A stretch of DNA of 25,229 bases from WRDS01 sp964492775 (GCA_964492775.1 CAZBLH010000025.1:1-25229); one strand, 5' to 3'; positions 12,858 through 20,735 are shown, numbered from the stretch's first letter. The notes: generated from the letters alone by a model not told the origin. Made by a program: numbers and translations.

Positions 12858-14522
12858 ATGGCGAACCAGCTCACCGAGATGTTCTGCAACCAGTGCGAGC
12901 AGACGGCGCGAGGCACTGGCTGCACGAGAGTCGGCGTGTGCGGCAAGTCCCCGGACGCTGCGGCGCTCCAGGACCTGCTCAACCACGCGAACCGCGGTCT
13001 TGCCGAGGTCGCCCTCGCTGCGCAGTCGGTCGGCGTCGATACCACGGACGCCGCAGCGTTCATCGAGGACGCGCTGTTCACCACGCTCACGAACGTCGAT
13101 TTTGATGTCGTGACGATCGCCGAGAAGGTCGGCGAGGCCGTTCGGCTTCGCGATGAACTGAAGCTGGCGGTAGCGGCGGCCACTGGGCCTTCGGAGTGGA
13201 GAGGGCATGCGGCCCTCCAGTTCGCCGAGGGACTCGCCGAGCGGATCGCCCAGAGCGCCGAGCTCGGCAGCCCGTGGGACACCACCCGCGACGCCGACAT
13301 CCAGTCGCTGCAGGAGACCACGCTCTATGGAGCCAAGGGCATCGCCGCCTACGCGCACCACGCGCGGGTTCTCGGCAAGAGCGATCCGGCGATCGACGAG
13401 TTCCTGTTCCGGGCGCTTGTGGCGCTCGGCGACCCGTCGCTCGGGCTCGAGGAGTGGGTCGGACTCGCGCTTGAGTGCGGCAAGGCCAACCTCAGGACGA
13501 TGGAGGTGCTCGACGAGGCGAACACCGGCACCTTCGGGCAGCCGGAGCCGACGAAGGTCTCGCTCGGCCATCGCAAGGGCAAGGCGATCCTAATCTCCGG
13601 ACACGACCTCGCTGATCTCAAAGCGCTTCTCGAGCAGACCGAGGGTCGCGGCATCAATGTGTACACGCACGGCGAGATGCTGCCCTCGCACGCCTACCCC
13701 GAGCTCAAGCGGTATGCGCACTTCGCGGGGCACTACGGCACGGCCTGGCAGAACCAGCACCGCGAGTTCCCGGAGTTCCCCGGGCCCGTGCTGATGACGA
13801 CGAACTGTCTCATGCCGCCCAAGGAGTCCTACCGCGACAAAGTCTTCGTTGCTGGAGTCGTAGGCTTCCCGGGGCTCACCCACGTCGACCGCTCGGACTT
13901 CTCGGCGGTCATCGAAAAGGCGCTAGCCATGGACGGCTTCGCTGAGGACACCGAGGCGGGCGAGGTGATGGTGGGGTTCGGCCACAACACCGTGCTCTCG
14001 GTCGCCCCAGCCGTCATCGAGGCGGTGAAGTCCGGCGCGATCCGCCACTTCTTCCTTGTGGGCGGCTGCGACGGTGCCCGACCGGGCCGCAACTACTACA
14101 CCGAGTTCGTCGAGGCCACGCCGAGCGACACGATCGTGCTCACGCTCGCGTGCGGCAAGTTCCGGTTCTTCGACCGCGACCTCGGCGAGATAGGCGGCCT
14201 GCCGAGGCTCATGGACATGGGGCAGTGCAACGACGCCTACTCGGCGATCAAGGTTGCCGCCGCGCTCGCGGACGCCTTCGGGACCGACGTCAACGGGCTT
14301 CCACTATCGCTCGTACTCTCGTGGTACGAGCAGAAGGCCGTCGCCATCCTGCTGTCGCTGCTCTACCTGGGCATCAAGGACATCCGGCTCGGCCCGACAC
14401 TTCCCGCGTTCATCACGCCGGGTGTACTCTCGGTGCTGGTAGAGAACTTCGGGATCCGCCCGATCGGCGAGTCGGCAGAGGCTGACCTCGCGGAGATGCT
14501 CGGCGAGCCGATCTCGGCCTAG
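12858..14522 (+). CDS. hcp: Hybrid-cluster protein, class I (hydroxylamine / nitric oxide reductase)
   Basis: Hcp reduces hydroxylamine in vitro and acts as an NO reductase or NO-linked enzyme in the cytoplasm. The N-terminal C10-x2-C13-x8-C22-x5-C28 pattern is that of class I proteins with a [4Fe-4S] proximal cluster, usual in strict anaerobes. Hybrid-cluster ligand motifs are present in order: ISGHDL (His), THGEM (Glu), TTNC (Cys), GGCDGARPG (Cys), LACGKFRF (Cys), GQCNDAYSA (Cys) and WYEQKAV (Glu and Lys). The 554-residue length is typical. The ATG at 12858 has AAGGGG six bases upstream. It is the last gene of the operon and is followed by a strong hairpin. Confidence 0.97.
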   Translation: MANQLTEMFCNQCEQTARGTGCTRVGVCGKSPDAAALQDLLNHANRGLAEVALAAQSVGVDTTDAAAFIEDALFTTLTNVDFDVVTIAEKVGEAVRLRDELKLAVAAATGPSEWRGHAALQFAEGLAERIAQSAELGSPWDTTRDADIQSLQETTLYGAKGIAAYAHHARVLGKSDPAIDEFLFRALVALGDPSLGLEEWVGLALECGKANLRTMEVLDEANTGTFGQPEPTKVSLGHRKGKAILISGHDLADLKALLEQTEGRGINVYTHGEMLPSHAYPELKRYAHFAGHYGTAWQNQHREFPEFPGPVLMTTNCLMPPKESYRDKVFVAGVVGFPGLTHVDRSDFSAVIEKALAMDGFAEDTEAGEVMVGFGHNTVLSVAPAVIEAVKSGAIRHFFLVGGCDGARPGRNYYTEFVEATPSDTIVLTLACGKFRFFDRDLGEIGGLPRLMDMGQCNDAYSAIKVAAALADAFGTDVNGLPLSLVLSWYEQKAVAILLSLLYLGIKDIRLGPTLPAFITPGVLSVLVENFGIRPIGESAEADLAEMLGEPISA

Positions 14523-14530
14523 AACTCACT

Positions 14531-14566
14531 CGGCCGACGGCGTGCCGGGTCGGCCGCCGTCGGCCG
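14531..14566 (+). terminator. Hairpin terminator after hcp
   Basis: CGGCCGACGGCG (14531-14542) pairs perfectly with CGCCGTCGGCCG (14555-14566) across a 12-base loop. There is no T-run, which is common in GC-rich actinobacteria. It separates hcp from the next gene. Confidence 0.55.
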
Positions 14567-14604
14567 CAGTCACCCCAGGCGGCGGGCGAGTCTTGGGGGT
14601 ATGG

Positions 14605-16113
14605 ATGTCTCGCAATCTCATGACTCGCGTGAAGCAGAGTCTCGGCGCCCTGCCCACCGGGACGGTGCTCAACCTGACAACTGTGCTCGTGGCGGTCGCT
14701 GTCGGAGTCTCGGCGGCGACCGCTGTCGTGTCCACGCGAACTGAGGTCGGGCCACTCGTCTTCCGAGCGCGCCTCCAAGTCGGCCTGCCAGGGCAGACCA
14801 CGCTCGAGCTGCCGCCGTTCGGCGAGATGCAGGCTCGCACGCATAGGGGCCCCGCGCGGCTGCTGATCGAGCTCGAGTCGGTGGACGTCGCCGGGGTCCA
14901 AGAGCTGCTTGCCGAGGACGGCGGGGACCTGCGCGAGCTGGTGCCCTTGCCGGGTGGCGACGGCGGAGGGCGGCAGGCCACCGTCTCCGATCTGATCGAA
15001 GCTCAGAGCCGCACCGTGGTCTCGGATCTGGTGGGGGCTGCGCTCGCGACAACGGCCGTCGCGGTCGCCATCAGCGCGCTGATGGCGCTTGCCCTGCGGC
15101 GCCGGGCGAAGGTGGCCGTGGCCGCCGGCCTGACCGCGCTGGCGCTGGTGGTCGGTTCGATCGGCATCGCGCGCGCCACCTTCGATCCCGCTGCCCTGTC
15201 CTCGCCTCGGCTCGAGGGCGCTCTCGCCTACGTCCCGGAACTGCAGGCGGTCTTCTCGGCGAAGCTTTCGACGATCGAGCAGCTGCGGTCCCAGGCCGTG
15301 AAGGCCGCCGAGAGCCTTGCCAGTTACTACGCCGACCCCCGCTCGATTCAGACGGGCGGCGGGCTGGCGGGGACGTACCGCGTCCTCCACATGACGGACC
15401 TGCATCTCGACCCCGTCGGCGCCGAGTTCGCGCGTGCTCTTGCGCGCAGCTACGAGACGTCGCTGGTGGTCAACACCGGTGACATTGCAAAGGGCGGGAC
15501 TGCCGAGGAGGCTGCGCTGCTCCCGTCGATCGTCATCACGTCCACTCCGGTGGTGTACGTTCCGGGCAACCATGACTCGCCCGCGACCCTCCGGGCGCTC
15601 TCGGCGTTCAAGAACCACACCGTCGCCGAGACTGGCACGGTCAGTATCGACGGCTTCACCATCGCCGCTTCAGGTGACCCTGCGAGCGCGGGCTTCAGCA
15701 TCAAGCCGGACAGCGCGAGGGTGCGACAGGCCACCCGGGAACTCTTGAGCGCGTTACGCGCTCGGGCCGACGCGGGCTTCCTCCCGCCGACCATCATTGC
15801 CCTGCACGATCCAGCCGCCGAGAAATCGCTCGTGGGCAGTGCCCCGCTCATCCTGTCCGGGCATTCGCACTCGAGCCGCATGTACCGGCATGCCGAGACA
15901 ATCCGCCTGAACTCGGGGACGACAGGAGGCATGCCATTCGACCCAGACGCGAGTGGGCGGGAGCGGCTGCCGCACAGCGCGTCGATCCTCTACTATACGA
16001 CGTCGCTTCCGCGAAGGCTGATCGCGATCGACCGCATCAGTCTGGGGGTGGACGGGACGACGACGCTGGACCGGACGATCGTGGACGAAAGCCTCGTCCC
16101 TGACCTGCCGTGA
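14605..16113 (+). CDS. Membrane-bound calcineurin-like metallophosphoesterase
   Basis: The 502-residue product has a membrane segment near residues 15-38, an Ala/Gly/Leu-rich pair of segments around 135-185, and a C-terminal phosphoesterase domain from about 255. All metal motifs are present: D265-x-H267 (TDLHLD), G292-D293, G321-N-H-D324, H401 and G419-H-S-H422. With three segments and a cytoplasmic N-terminus, the catalytic domain would face outside. The substrate is unknown. The ATG at 14605 has a GGGGG five bases upstream; the frame extends to 14542 but those bases form the hcp terminator. It begins a run of membrane genes after hcp and is followed by the M28 gene after 60 bp. Confidence 0.88.
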   Translation: MSRNLMTRVKQSLGALPTGTVLNLTTVLVAVAVGVSAATAVVSTRTEVGPLVFRARLQVGLPGQTTLELPPFGEMQARTHRGPARLLIELESVDVAGVQELLAEDGGDLRELVPLPGGDGGGRQATVSDLIEAQSRTVVSDLVGAALATTAVAVAISALMALALRRRAKVAVAAGLTALALVVGSIGIARATFDPAALSSPRLEGALAYVPELQAVFSAKLSTIEQLRSQAVKAAESLASYYADPRSIQTGGGLAGTYRVLHMTDLHLDPVGAEFARALARSYETSLVVNTGDIAKGGTAEEAALLPSIVITSTPVVYVPGNHDSPATLRALSAFKNHTVAETGTVSIDGFTIAASGDPASAGFSIKPDSARVRQATRELLSALRARADAGFLPPTIIALHDPAAEKSLVGSAPLILSGHSHSSRMYRHAETIRLNSGTTGGMPFDPDASGRERLPHSASILYYTTSLPRRLIAIDRISLGVDGTTTLDRTIVDESLVPDLP

Positions 16114-16173
16114 CGGAAAGCGTTGCACTATGATGGGCAAGCAGGTAAGCGGTAGGACTCGCGGAGGACAGCC

Positions 16174-17970
16174 ATGGCTGAGCTCGTCGACTACGCACGC
16201 ACACTTGCCGGTGAGATCGGTCCCCGGCCAGCAGCAACCGATGCCGAGCATCGGGCGGCCGAGTGGCTCGCGCAGACATTCGGCGCATACGGGCTTGAGA
16301 CCGAGATGCAGGAGTTCGACGCGCCTCGCACGTATGGCTGGGCCTATGCCATATACCACCTGCTGACCCTCGCCGCGGCATTCGGGGCCGGCTTCAAGCC
16401 GTTCCTCGTCTGGCCGGCGTTCGCAGTCTCTGCCATCGTCGCGTTCTTCCTCTGGACGGACCTGGATACGCGGTGGGGGCTTACGCGCTTGATGCCGAAG
16501 GGCCCGAGCCAGAACGTCATCGCCCGGCACGTCCCGCGGGCGCGTCGCGGTGAGCGCCTGCGGCGGATCGTCATAGTCGCCCACTACGACTCGGCGCGCT
16601 CCTCGCTCGCATTCGCCCCCAACATGGTCGGCAGGTTCGCGACGACGTTCGCGCTCATGAAGTGGTGCACCATTCTCGTTCCCGTGATGATTCTCGCGAT
16701 GGCGCTGCCCTTCACGGCCGTTCTCGACCCGTGGATCTGGTACGCAACCATGGCCGTTTCGGCTTACCTGATCATCCCCTTGGTCATCAATGTGCACCGC
16801 GAGCTGTTCATGCCGTTCGTCGACGGCGCGAACGACAACGCCTCCGGAGTCGCTGCGATGCTGGGCGTGATGGAGGGGCTCGTGCCCGCGCCCGACTTGG
16901 CGACTCTGACCACGACCGGGACTTTCCCCCAGATCCGTCGGAGTTCGGCCGTGTCTGCCCGCGATCCGTTCGACGCCGAGTTCGCTCGGCAGGGGAGCGG
17001 AGTCGGCTTCGCCCAGCCCGAGGCAGGCGGCGCTGCCGACCAGCTGTGGGCCGACGAGCCGCCAGCATCGCGCGCGAGCGAAAGAGACCTGCTGGAGTTC
17101 GACACGATTGAGTTCGCCGCCATCGGAAGCGACCGGCCTGCGGCTGCGTCGAGGTCCGAGTCTCGCGCACCCGAGAGCGACTACCCGCTGACATCGCAGC
17201 CCGCCGAGCCGATCTATGCGGGTGAGCCCGAGCCGGAGCACGAGAGCGGACGGCGGGGCGTCGCTGGCCTTCTCGGCAAGCTGGGGCGCAAGAAGGAGAA
17301 GCGTCGCGAGGAGGATGTCTCGGGCTGGCTCGGCGTGGACGGGGATTTCGACGCGCGGGCCGCGGGGCGGGACATCGGCTCGTGGGACAACTTCGGCGAG
17401 GACGACGACGATGGCTTCGGCTGGAAGGGCGGCTGGGCTGGCGATGACCCCATCGGCGACCCCGAGTTCGCCGCGAACGAGGCGGCCCGGATCCGTAGGC
17501 GCGTCACCGAGTCGGTCGATCGCGAGCTGACCGAGAAGGAGATCTGGTTCGTGGCCACCGGAGCCGAGGAGGTCGGCACCTACGGTATGCAGGCGCTGCT
17601 TCACGACTACGGCGAGGAGCTCAAAGACGCGCTCATCATCAACATCGACGGGGTCGGCAACGGGAGGCTGAGCTGGGTGAGCGCCGAGGGCATGGCCCGC
17701 CGCTACCGGGCGAACCAACGGCTTGTGGGCCTGGCGCGTCGGGCCTCGCGGGGCACTGAGACCGTGGTGAAGCCTCGTGTCTACCGGGGGCTCTCGACCG
17801 ATGCGACGCCGGCGCTGGCCCGCGGATACAAGGCGATCAGCATCATGGCGCTGGACGCGAACGGCTACCCCGGACACTGGCACTGGAAGACCGATACGGT
17901 CGACAATCTCGACCCGAGCCTCATCCAGGAGGCTGCCGAGTTCATCTCGGCAATGGTGCGTGACGCCTAA
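16174..17970 (+). CDS. M28-family metallopeptidase with membrane segments and a large low-complexity insertion
   Basis: The 598-residue protein contains the five metal positions of M28 zinc peptidases: H137 (VAHYDS), D221 (GANDNASG), E465/E466 (GAEEVG), D492 (INIDGVG) and H570 (HWKTDT). Four membrane segments interrupt the first half, near 56-72, 76-93, 163-183 and 190-210. A stretch of about 200 residues between D221 and E465 (about 240-440) is Ala/Glu/Asp/Ser-rich, with a Lys/Arg patch near 370 and an acidic run near 410. Normal M28 enzymes have a few dozen residues there. An even number of segments places both halves on the same side, probably the cytoplasm since no signal peptide is seen. 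The ATG at 16174 has GGAGGA five bases upstream. A -10-like TATGAT lies at 16129-16134. Confidence 0.85.
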   Translation: MAELVDYARTLAGEIGPRPAATDAEHRAAEWLAQTFGAYGLETEMQEFDAPRTYGWAYAIYHLLTLAAAFGAGFKPFLVWPAFAVSAIVAFFLWTDLDTRWGLTRLMPKGPSQNVIARHVPRARRGERLRRIVIVAHYDSARSSLAFAPNMVGRFATTFALMKWCTILVPVMILAMALPFTAVLDPWIWYATMAVSAYLIIPLVINVHRELFMPFVDGANDNASGVAAMLGVMEGLVPAPDLATLTTTGTFPQIRRSSAVSARDPFDAEFARQGSGVGFAQPEAGGAADQLWADEPPASRASERDLLEFDTIEFAAIGSDRPAAASRSESRAPESDYPLTSQPAEPIYAGEPEPEHESGRRGVAGLLGKLGRKKEKRREEDVSGWLGVDGDFDARAAGRDIGSWDNFGEDDDDGFGWKGGWAGDDPIGDPEFAANEAARIRRRVTESVDRELTEKEIWFVATGAEEVGTYGMQALLHDYGEELKDALIINIDGVGNGRLSWVSAEGMARRYRANQRLVGLARRASRGTETVVKPRVYRGLSTDATPALARGYKAISIMALDANGYPGHWHWKTDTVDNLDPSLIQEAAEFISAMVRDA

Positions 17971-17987
17971 GGAGGGTCTCTCCCCGA

Positions 17988-19241
17988 ATGACGGTTGGCC
18001 TGCTCAGGAAACGCATATCACGCTCGCTCGTGCTGACGTGGCGCGAGCGACCGACCCGGCACGACATCGAGGCGCTCCAAGCCAACATCGCGCGCGTCGG
18101 GCTCGTTGTGCGCGTGCGGTGGATGCTCATCGTCGTGCTGGTGGTCTACTCGATGATCGGCGGGCTCCTCTACATCAACTCGATCCCCTTCAGCGAGCTC
18201 GTCAGCCTCATGTGGCTTCCGGCTGTCGCGCTGCTGTTCGTGGTTCTGTACAACACCTTCTACACGCTCAACTACCGGCGGCTCGGCAACATCGCGGTCT
18301 GGAACAACCTGCAGCTGATCTTCGATGCGCTTGTGGTGACCGTGCTCGTGTACTTCAGCGGCGGGACGCACTCGTGGTTCTGGGCCATGTACGCCCTGTT
18401 CATCCTCGAGGCGGCGTTCATTCTGCCGCGCTCGCGAGACGTCTGGCTGCACGCGCTCGTCTGCATGGCGTTGCTCGGAGGGGTCCAGCTCGCCGAATAC
18501 CTGGAGCTGCTGCCCCACCAGCAGATACCGTTCTCTGATGAGGCTCTGCACCTCAACACCACCTTCGTGCTCGTGCGCTACCTATGGCAGGTGACTGTGC
18601 TCTCGGGCACGGCCGGTGTCGCTACGCTCCTCGTCGGCGAGTACAGAAGAGAGGCGGCTGCGCGTTCACAGTCGATTCTGGACTCGGCGACCGGCCTATT
18701 CACCTGGGGCTATCTGCAGCGTGCACTCGAGGCCGAGTTGCGCCGAGCGATGCGCTCCGACCGGCCGGTGCACATCTTCCTTATCGATGTCGACGGGTTC
18801 GGCGAGTTCAACAGGCGTTTCGGGTTCGATGCCGGAGACGGGCTCTTGCGCAAGATCGCGCAGACGATCCAGGAGACCGTGTCGCCCGCGTCGGCTGTGG
18901 GCACCGGCAACATCGTGGCCCGCATCGGTGGCGAGGAGTTCGCGGTTCTCTATGCCGAGGACGCCGAGACCGAGGCGCCTCCCTCACCCGAGGACGCCAT
19001 GGCTCTTGCCGAGCGGGTGCGCTGCGAGGTTGAGAAGCTCAGCGTCAGCGGTGCAGGCGCGACCATCTCGGTCGGAGTGGCGACCTCGATGCGCGACGCG
19101 GCGAGCGCCCAAGGACTCCTGGACGCGGCAGACAAGGCGCTCGGCTGTGCGTCCGCCGAGGGTGGCAACAGAGTGCTGAGCTACATTCAGTGCCCCGGCC
19201 CAGCAACAGGAAGTAGCCTCCCGTCCGTCCTGGACGAATAA
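17988..19241 (+). CDS. Membrane GGDEF-domain protein, probable diguanylate cyclase
   Basis: The 417-residue product has about six membrane segments (about 44-64, 72-93, 107-170 in several, 195-216) and a C-terminal GGDEF domain from about 235. The active-site signature is G314-G-E-E-F318, an active variant. The metal and substrate region LIDVDGFGEFNRRFG is also intact. No RxxD inhibitory site is seen before the motif. It would make cyclic di-GMP in response to a membrane or envelope cue. AAGGAGG overlaps the stop of the M28 gene, 11-12 nt before the ATG at 17988. Its stop overlaps the next ATG as TAATG, so the next protein is translationally coupled. Confidence 0.9.
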   Translation: MTVGLLRKRISRSLVLTWRERPTRHDIEALQANIARVGLVVRVRWMLIVVLVVYSMIGGLLYINSIPFSELVSLMWLPAVALLFVVLYNTFYTLNYRRLGNIAVWNNLQLIFDALVVTVLVYFSGGTHSWFWAMYALFILEAAFILPRSRDVWLHALVCMALLGGVQLAEYLELLPHQQIPFSDEALHLNTTFVLVRYLWQVTVLSGTAGVATLLVGEYRREAAARSQSILDSATGLFTWGYLQRALEAELRRAMRSDRPVHIFLIDVDGFGEFNRRFGFDAGDGLLRKIAQTIQETVSPASAVGTGNIVARIGGEEFAVLYAEDAETEAPPSPEDAMALAERVRCEVEKLSVSGAGATISVGVATSMRDAASAQGLLDAADKALGCASAEGGNRVLSYIQCPGPATGSSLPSVLDE

Positions 19242-19876
19242 TGCGCGCGGTCGAGTCGGCGCTCATCGCGCTGCTGCTCGCGGCGCTCGCCGCGGGAGTC
19301 GCCCTAGTGCCGCTGACGACGTCGTGGATGACGCGCTCGCTGGCTGTGCGGTACTCGCAACTGCCGCCCGAGGAGGCCGTTCCCTTGGCCGAGGCTGCCC
19401 GGAAGTACGTCGTCTCCGGGGACGCCGACGCCCGACGGATGCTGGAGGCGTCGCTCGCCCCCGACGCGGTTCCTCACCTCGACGACGTCGAGCGGGTGAT
19501 ATCAGGCGCTCGCCTTGCCACGGCAGGAATCGCATTTGTGCTGGTCATCTGGTTCGTCTGGAGAGGGCGTCGCGAGCTGGGGCTCGTTGCCCGCGCGCTC
19601 GGCATTGCGGGTCTGGTGCTGCTCGCGGCTACGACGCTCGTCGGGGTAGTGGCACTAACTGATTTCGATACGTTCTTCTCGGCGTTTCATGCACTCTTCT
19701 TCGCGCCGGGTACCTGGACCTTCCCTTCGGACTCGGTGCTCATCCGGCTGGTGCCCGAGGCCTTCTGGGCCGCTGAGGCCGCGATCTGGGGCGTGCTGGT
19801 GGTCCTTGTCGGCGGAGTGTACGTGGTGTCCGCGGCCCTGCTGAGGCGACGTGTGAGCCGTCGCGAGGGCGCCTGA
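19241..19876 (+). CDS. DUF1461-family integral membrane protein
   Basis: The 211-residue protein has a membrane segment at the N-terminus (about 7-26), others near 95-112, 120-142 and 182-203. A loop carries the family hallmark: FDTFFSAFHALFFAPGTWTFPSDSVLIRLVPEAFW. Such proteins, known as DUF1461 or TIGR01906, have no established function. The ATG at 19241 overlaps the GGDEF stop by one base, so coupling is likely. It may be a sensing or structural partner of the cyclase, which is inference from coupling only. Confidence 0.85.
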   Translation: MRAVESALIALLLAALAAGVALVPLTTSWMTRSLAVRYSQLPPEEAVPLAEAARKYVVSGDADARRMLEASLAPDAVPHLDDVERVISGARLATAGIAFVLVIWFVWRGRRELGLVARALGIAGLVLLAATTLVGVVALTDFDTFFSAFHALFFAPGTWTFPSDSVLIRLVPEAFWAAEAAIWGVLVVLVGGVYVVSAALLRRRVSRREGA

Positions 19877-20030
19877 GAGCCACCCGTTTCCGTTGCGGGA
19901 CTCGTAACGGGAGGGCATGTGTGTGTAGACTTACGGAAGAGAACGAGCGGGTATGTTCTCATGACTGGGGAGAAACCGTGTCTCACGGAGGCTCCGTTGA
20001 GAGCGCGGTCGGTTCAACAAGGAGGATTGA

Positions 20031-20180
20031 ATGGCAGCCAAAGAGGGTTACTGCGTGAAGTGCAAGGCCAAGAAAGAGATCAAGGACGCCCAGGACATCA
20101 CCATGAAGAACGGGCGCCCGGCTACTCAGGGCCTGTGCCCCGACTGTGGAACCAAGATCTTCAAGATCGGCAAGAGCTGA
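20031..20180 (+). CDS. Small zinc-ribbon protein of the DUF5679 type
   Basis: The 49-residue product, MAAKEGYCVKCKAK at its start, has two cysteine pairs, C8-x2-C11 and C36-x2-C39, with a basic middle and the end GTKIFKIGKS. It matches the small DUF5679 zinc-ribbon proteins found in high-GC bacteria. Its function is unknown, though size, charge and zinc knuckles suggest nucleic acid or ribosome contact. The start is well supported by AAGGAGG (20019-20025), about 5 nt upstream. The 154-bp leader region before it can form hairpins, CCGTG-TCT-CACGG at 19976-19988 and GTTGA/TCAAC around the start of the ribosome site. A hairpin terminator follows. Confidence 0.88.
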   Translation: MAAKEGYCVKCKAKKEIKDAQDITMKNGRPATQGLCPDCGTKIFKIGKS

Positions 20181-20200
20181 TCGACGACGCAATTCACGGT

Positions 20201-20226
20201 GCCGTCGGCCTTGTCGGGTCGGCGGC
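20201..20226 (+). terminator. Hairpin terminator after the DUF5679 gene
   Basis: GCCGTCGGCC (20201-20210) pairs with GGTCGGCGGC (20217-20226), ten pairs including two G-U, around a six-base loop. A T-run is lacking. It lies 20 bp after the stop codon. Confidence 0.5.
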
Positions 20227-20279
20227 ATCGCGTTCCTCAGGCATGAGTTGGGCGACTCGGCAGGCGAGGCCGCTTGAGA

Positions 20280-20309
20280 TTGCCCGTGCCTGAAGCGCTG
20301 GGCTAAACT
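20280..20309 (+). promoter_or_regulatory. Promoter of tRNA-Gly
   Basis: TTGCCC (20280-20285) and TAAACT (20304-20309) are separated by 18 bp. The predicted start is about four bases before the mature tRNA, a short 5' leader as often seen for single tRNA genes. Confidence 0.5.
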
Positions 20310-20319
20310 GGCGCGACGC

Positions 20320-20394
20320 GCGGGTGTAGTTCAATGGTAGAGCGTCAGCTTCCCAAGCTGAAAGTTGCGGGTTCGAGTCCCGTCACCCGCTCCA
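20320..20394 (+). tRNA. tRNA-Gly, anticodon CCC
   Basis: All four arms fold. The acceptor GCGGGTG pairs with CACCCGC (20384-20390), followed by T and an encoded CCA (20392-20394). The D arm is GTTC/GAGC. The anticodon arm TCAGC-TTCCCAA-GCTGA gives anticodon CCC, which reads GGG. The T arm is GCGGG-TTCGAGT-CCCGT. Length is 75 with the CCA. It is a single gene with its own promoter and terminator. Confidence 0.97.
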
Positions 20395-20404
20395 TGAGTA
20401 GAGT

Positions 20405-20438
20405 CGGCGACCGCCAGTGGCGGTCGCCGTTTCATTTT
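20405..20438 (+). terminator. Intrinsic terminator of tRNA-Gly
   Basis: CGGCGACCGCC (20405-20415) and GGCGGTCGCCG (20419-20429) form a perfect 11-bp stem with a three-base loop, followed by TTTCATTTT. This is the strongest terminator in the window. Confidence 0.9.
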
Positions 20439-20632
20439 GCAGGATTCGCGACGCCGACGGCGAACAGATGTTCGTATAGGGCCCCTCGCTCCCGTCGCTC
20501 ACCGGTTTGGATGAGTGACCGCCATGTACTCCTGTACGGAGAGCACCCGCGCGGGCCGCGGGAATCACGATCCGCAGACGTCTCTGCCGCGCAAGCGGCC
20601 AGGGACTTGTGTCAGACCGGTTTGGGACGATG
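20439..20632. other. Unassigned gap between tRNA-Gly and the rpsF promoter
   Basis: About 190 bp without a convincing gene. It contains a perfect LexA-type box (20461-20474) touching a TATAGG -10-like element (20475-20480). ACCGGTTTGG occurs twice as a direct repeat (20501-20510 and 20616-20625). A small palindromic patch GTAC-TCCT-GTAC lies near 20536-20548. A 45-codon frame from 20511 to 20648 has no ribosome site and runs into the rpsF promoter. Confidence 0.6.
20461..20474. promoter_or_regulatory. LexA (SOS) box of the Gram-positive/actinobacterial type
   Basis: CGAAC-AGAT-GTTCG matches the CGAAC-N4-GTTCG consensus at all ten fixed positions. A perfect match is expected only about once per million bases by chance. 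It abuts TATAGG (20475-20480), so LexA bound here would block a promoter firing toward the rpsF-ssb operon 260 bp downstream. No -35 was found. Confidence 0.65.
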
Positions 20633-20661
20633 TTGCAGCACCAGGTAGCCGGTGATACACT
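20633..20661 (+). promoter_or_regulatory. Promoter of the rpsF-ssb-rpsR-rplI operon
   Basis: TTGCAG (20633-20638) and TACACT (20656-20661) have a 17-bp spacer. The start would be near 20668, leaving a leader of about 68 nt before rpsF. Confidence 0.65.
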
Positions 20662-20678
20662 CTGCGGGCTCACATCCT

Positions 20679-20711
20679 GCTCCGGGCCGAACGCCTTCAC
20701 TGTCCCGGGGC
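20679..20711 (+). promoter_or_regulatory. Stem-loop in the rpsF leader, candidate S6-S18 autoregulatory site
   Basis: GCTCCGGG (20679-20686) pairs with CCCGGGGC (20704-20711), one pair being T-G, around a 17-base loop that begins CCG. S6:S18 complexes bind rpsF leaders in many bacteria through a structure with a conserved CCG near a stem, so this is a candidate. The match to that motif is by eye and loose. Confidence 0.3.
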
Positions 20712-20735
20712 CACTAGCCCAGAGGAGGTGACTAC

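Noticed and set aside
19884..19912. CCCGTT / AACGGG pairing after the DUF1461 gene as a terminator
   Set aside because: The loop is long, the stem short and there is no T-run; too weak to call.
20320..20632. Integration site or mobile element at tRNA-Gly
   Set aside because: No integrase, no duplicated tRNA 3' end, and the tRNA's terminator is intact.
20511..20648. 45-codon frame downstream of the LexA box
   Set aside because: No ribosome site, ordinary random composition, and it overlaps the rpsF -35. It would be worth a look only if a damage-induced transcript is found.
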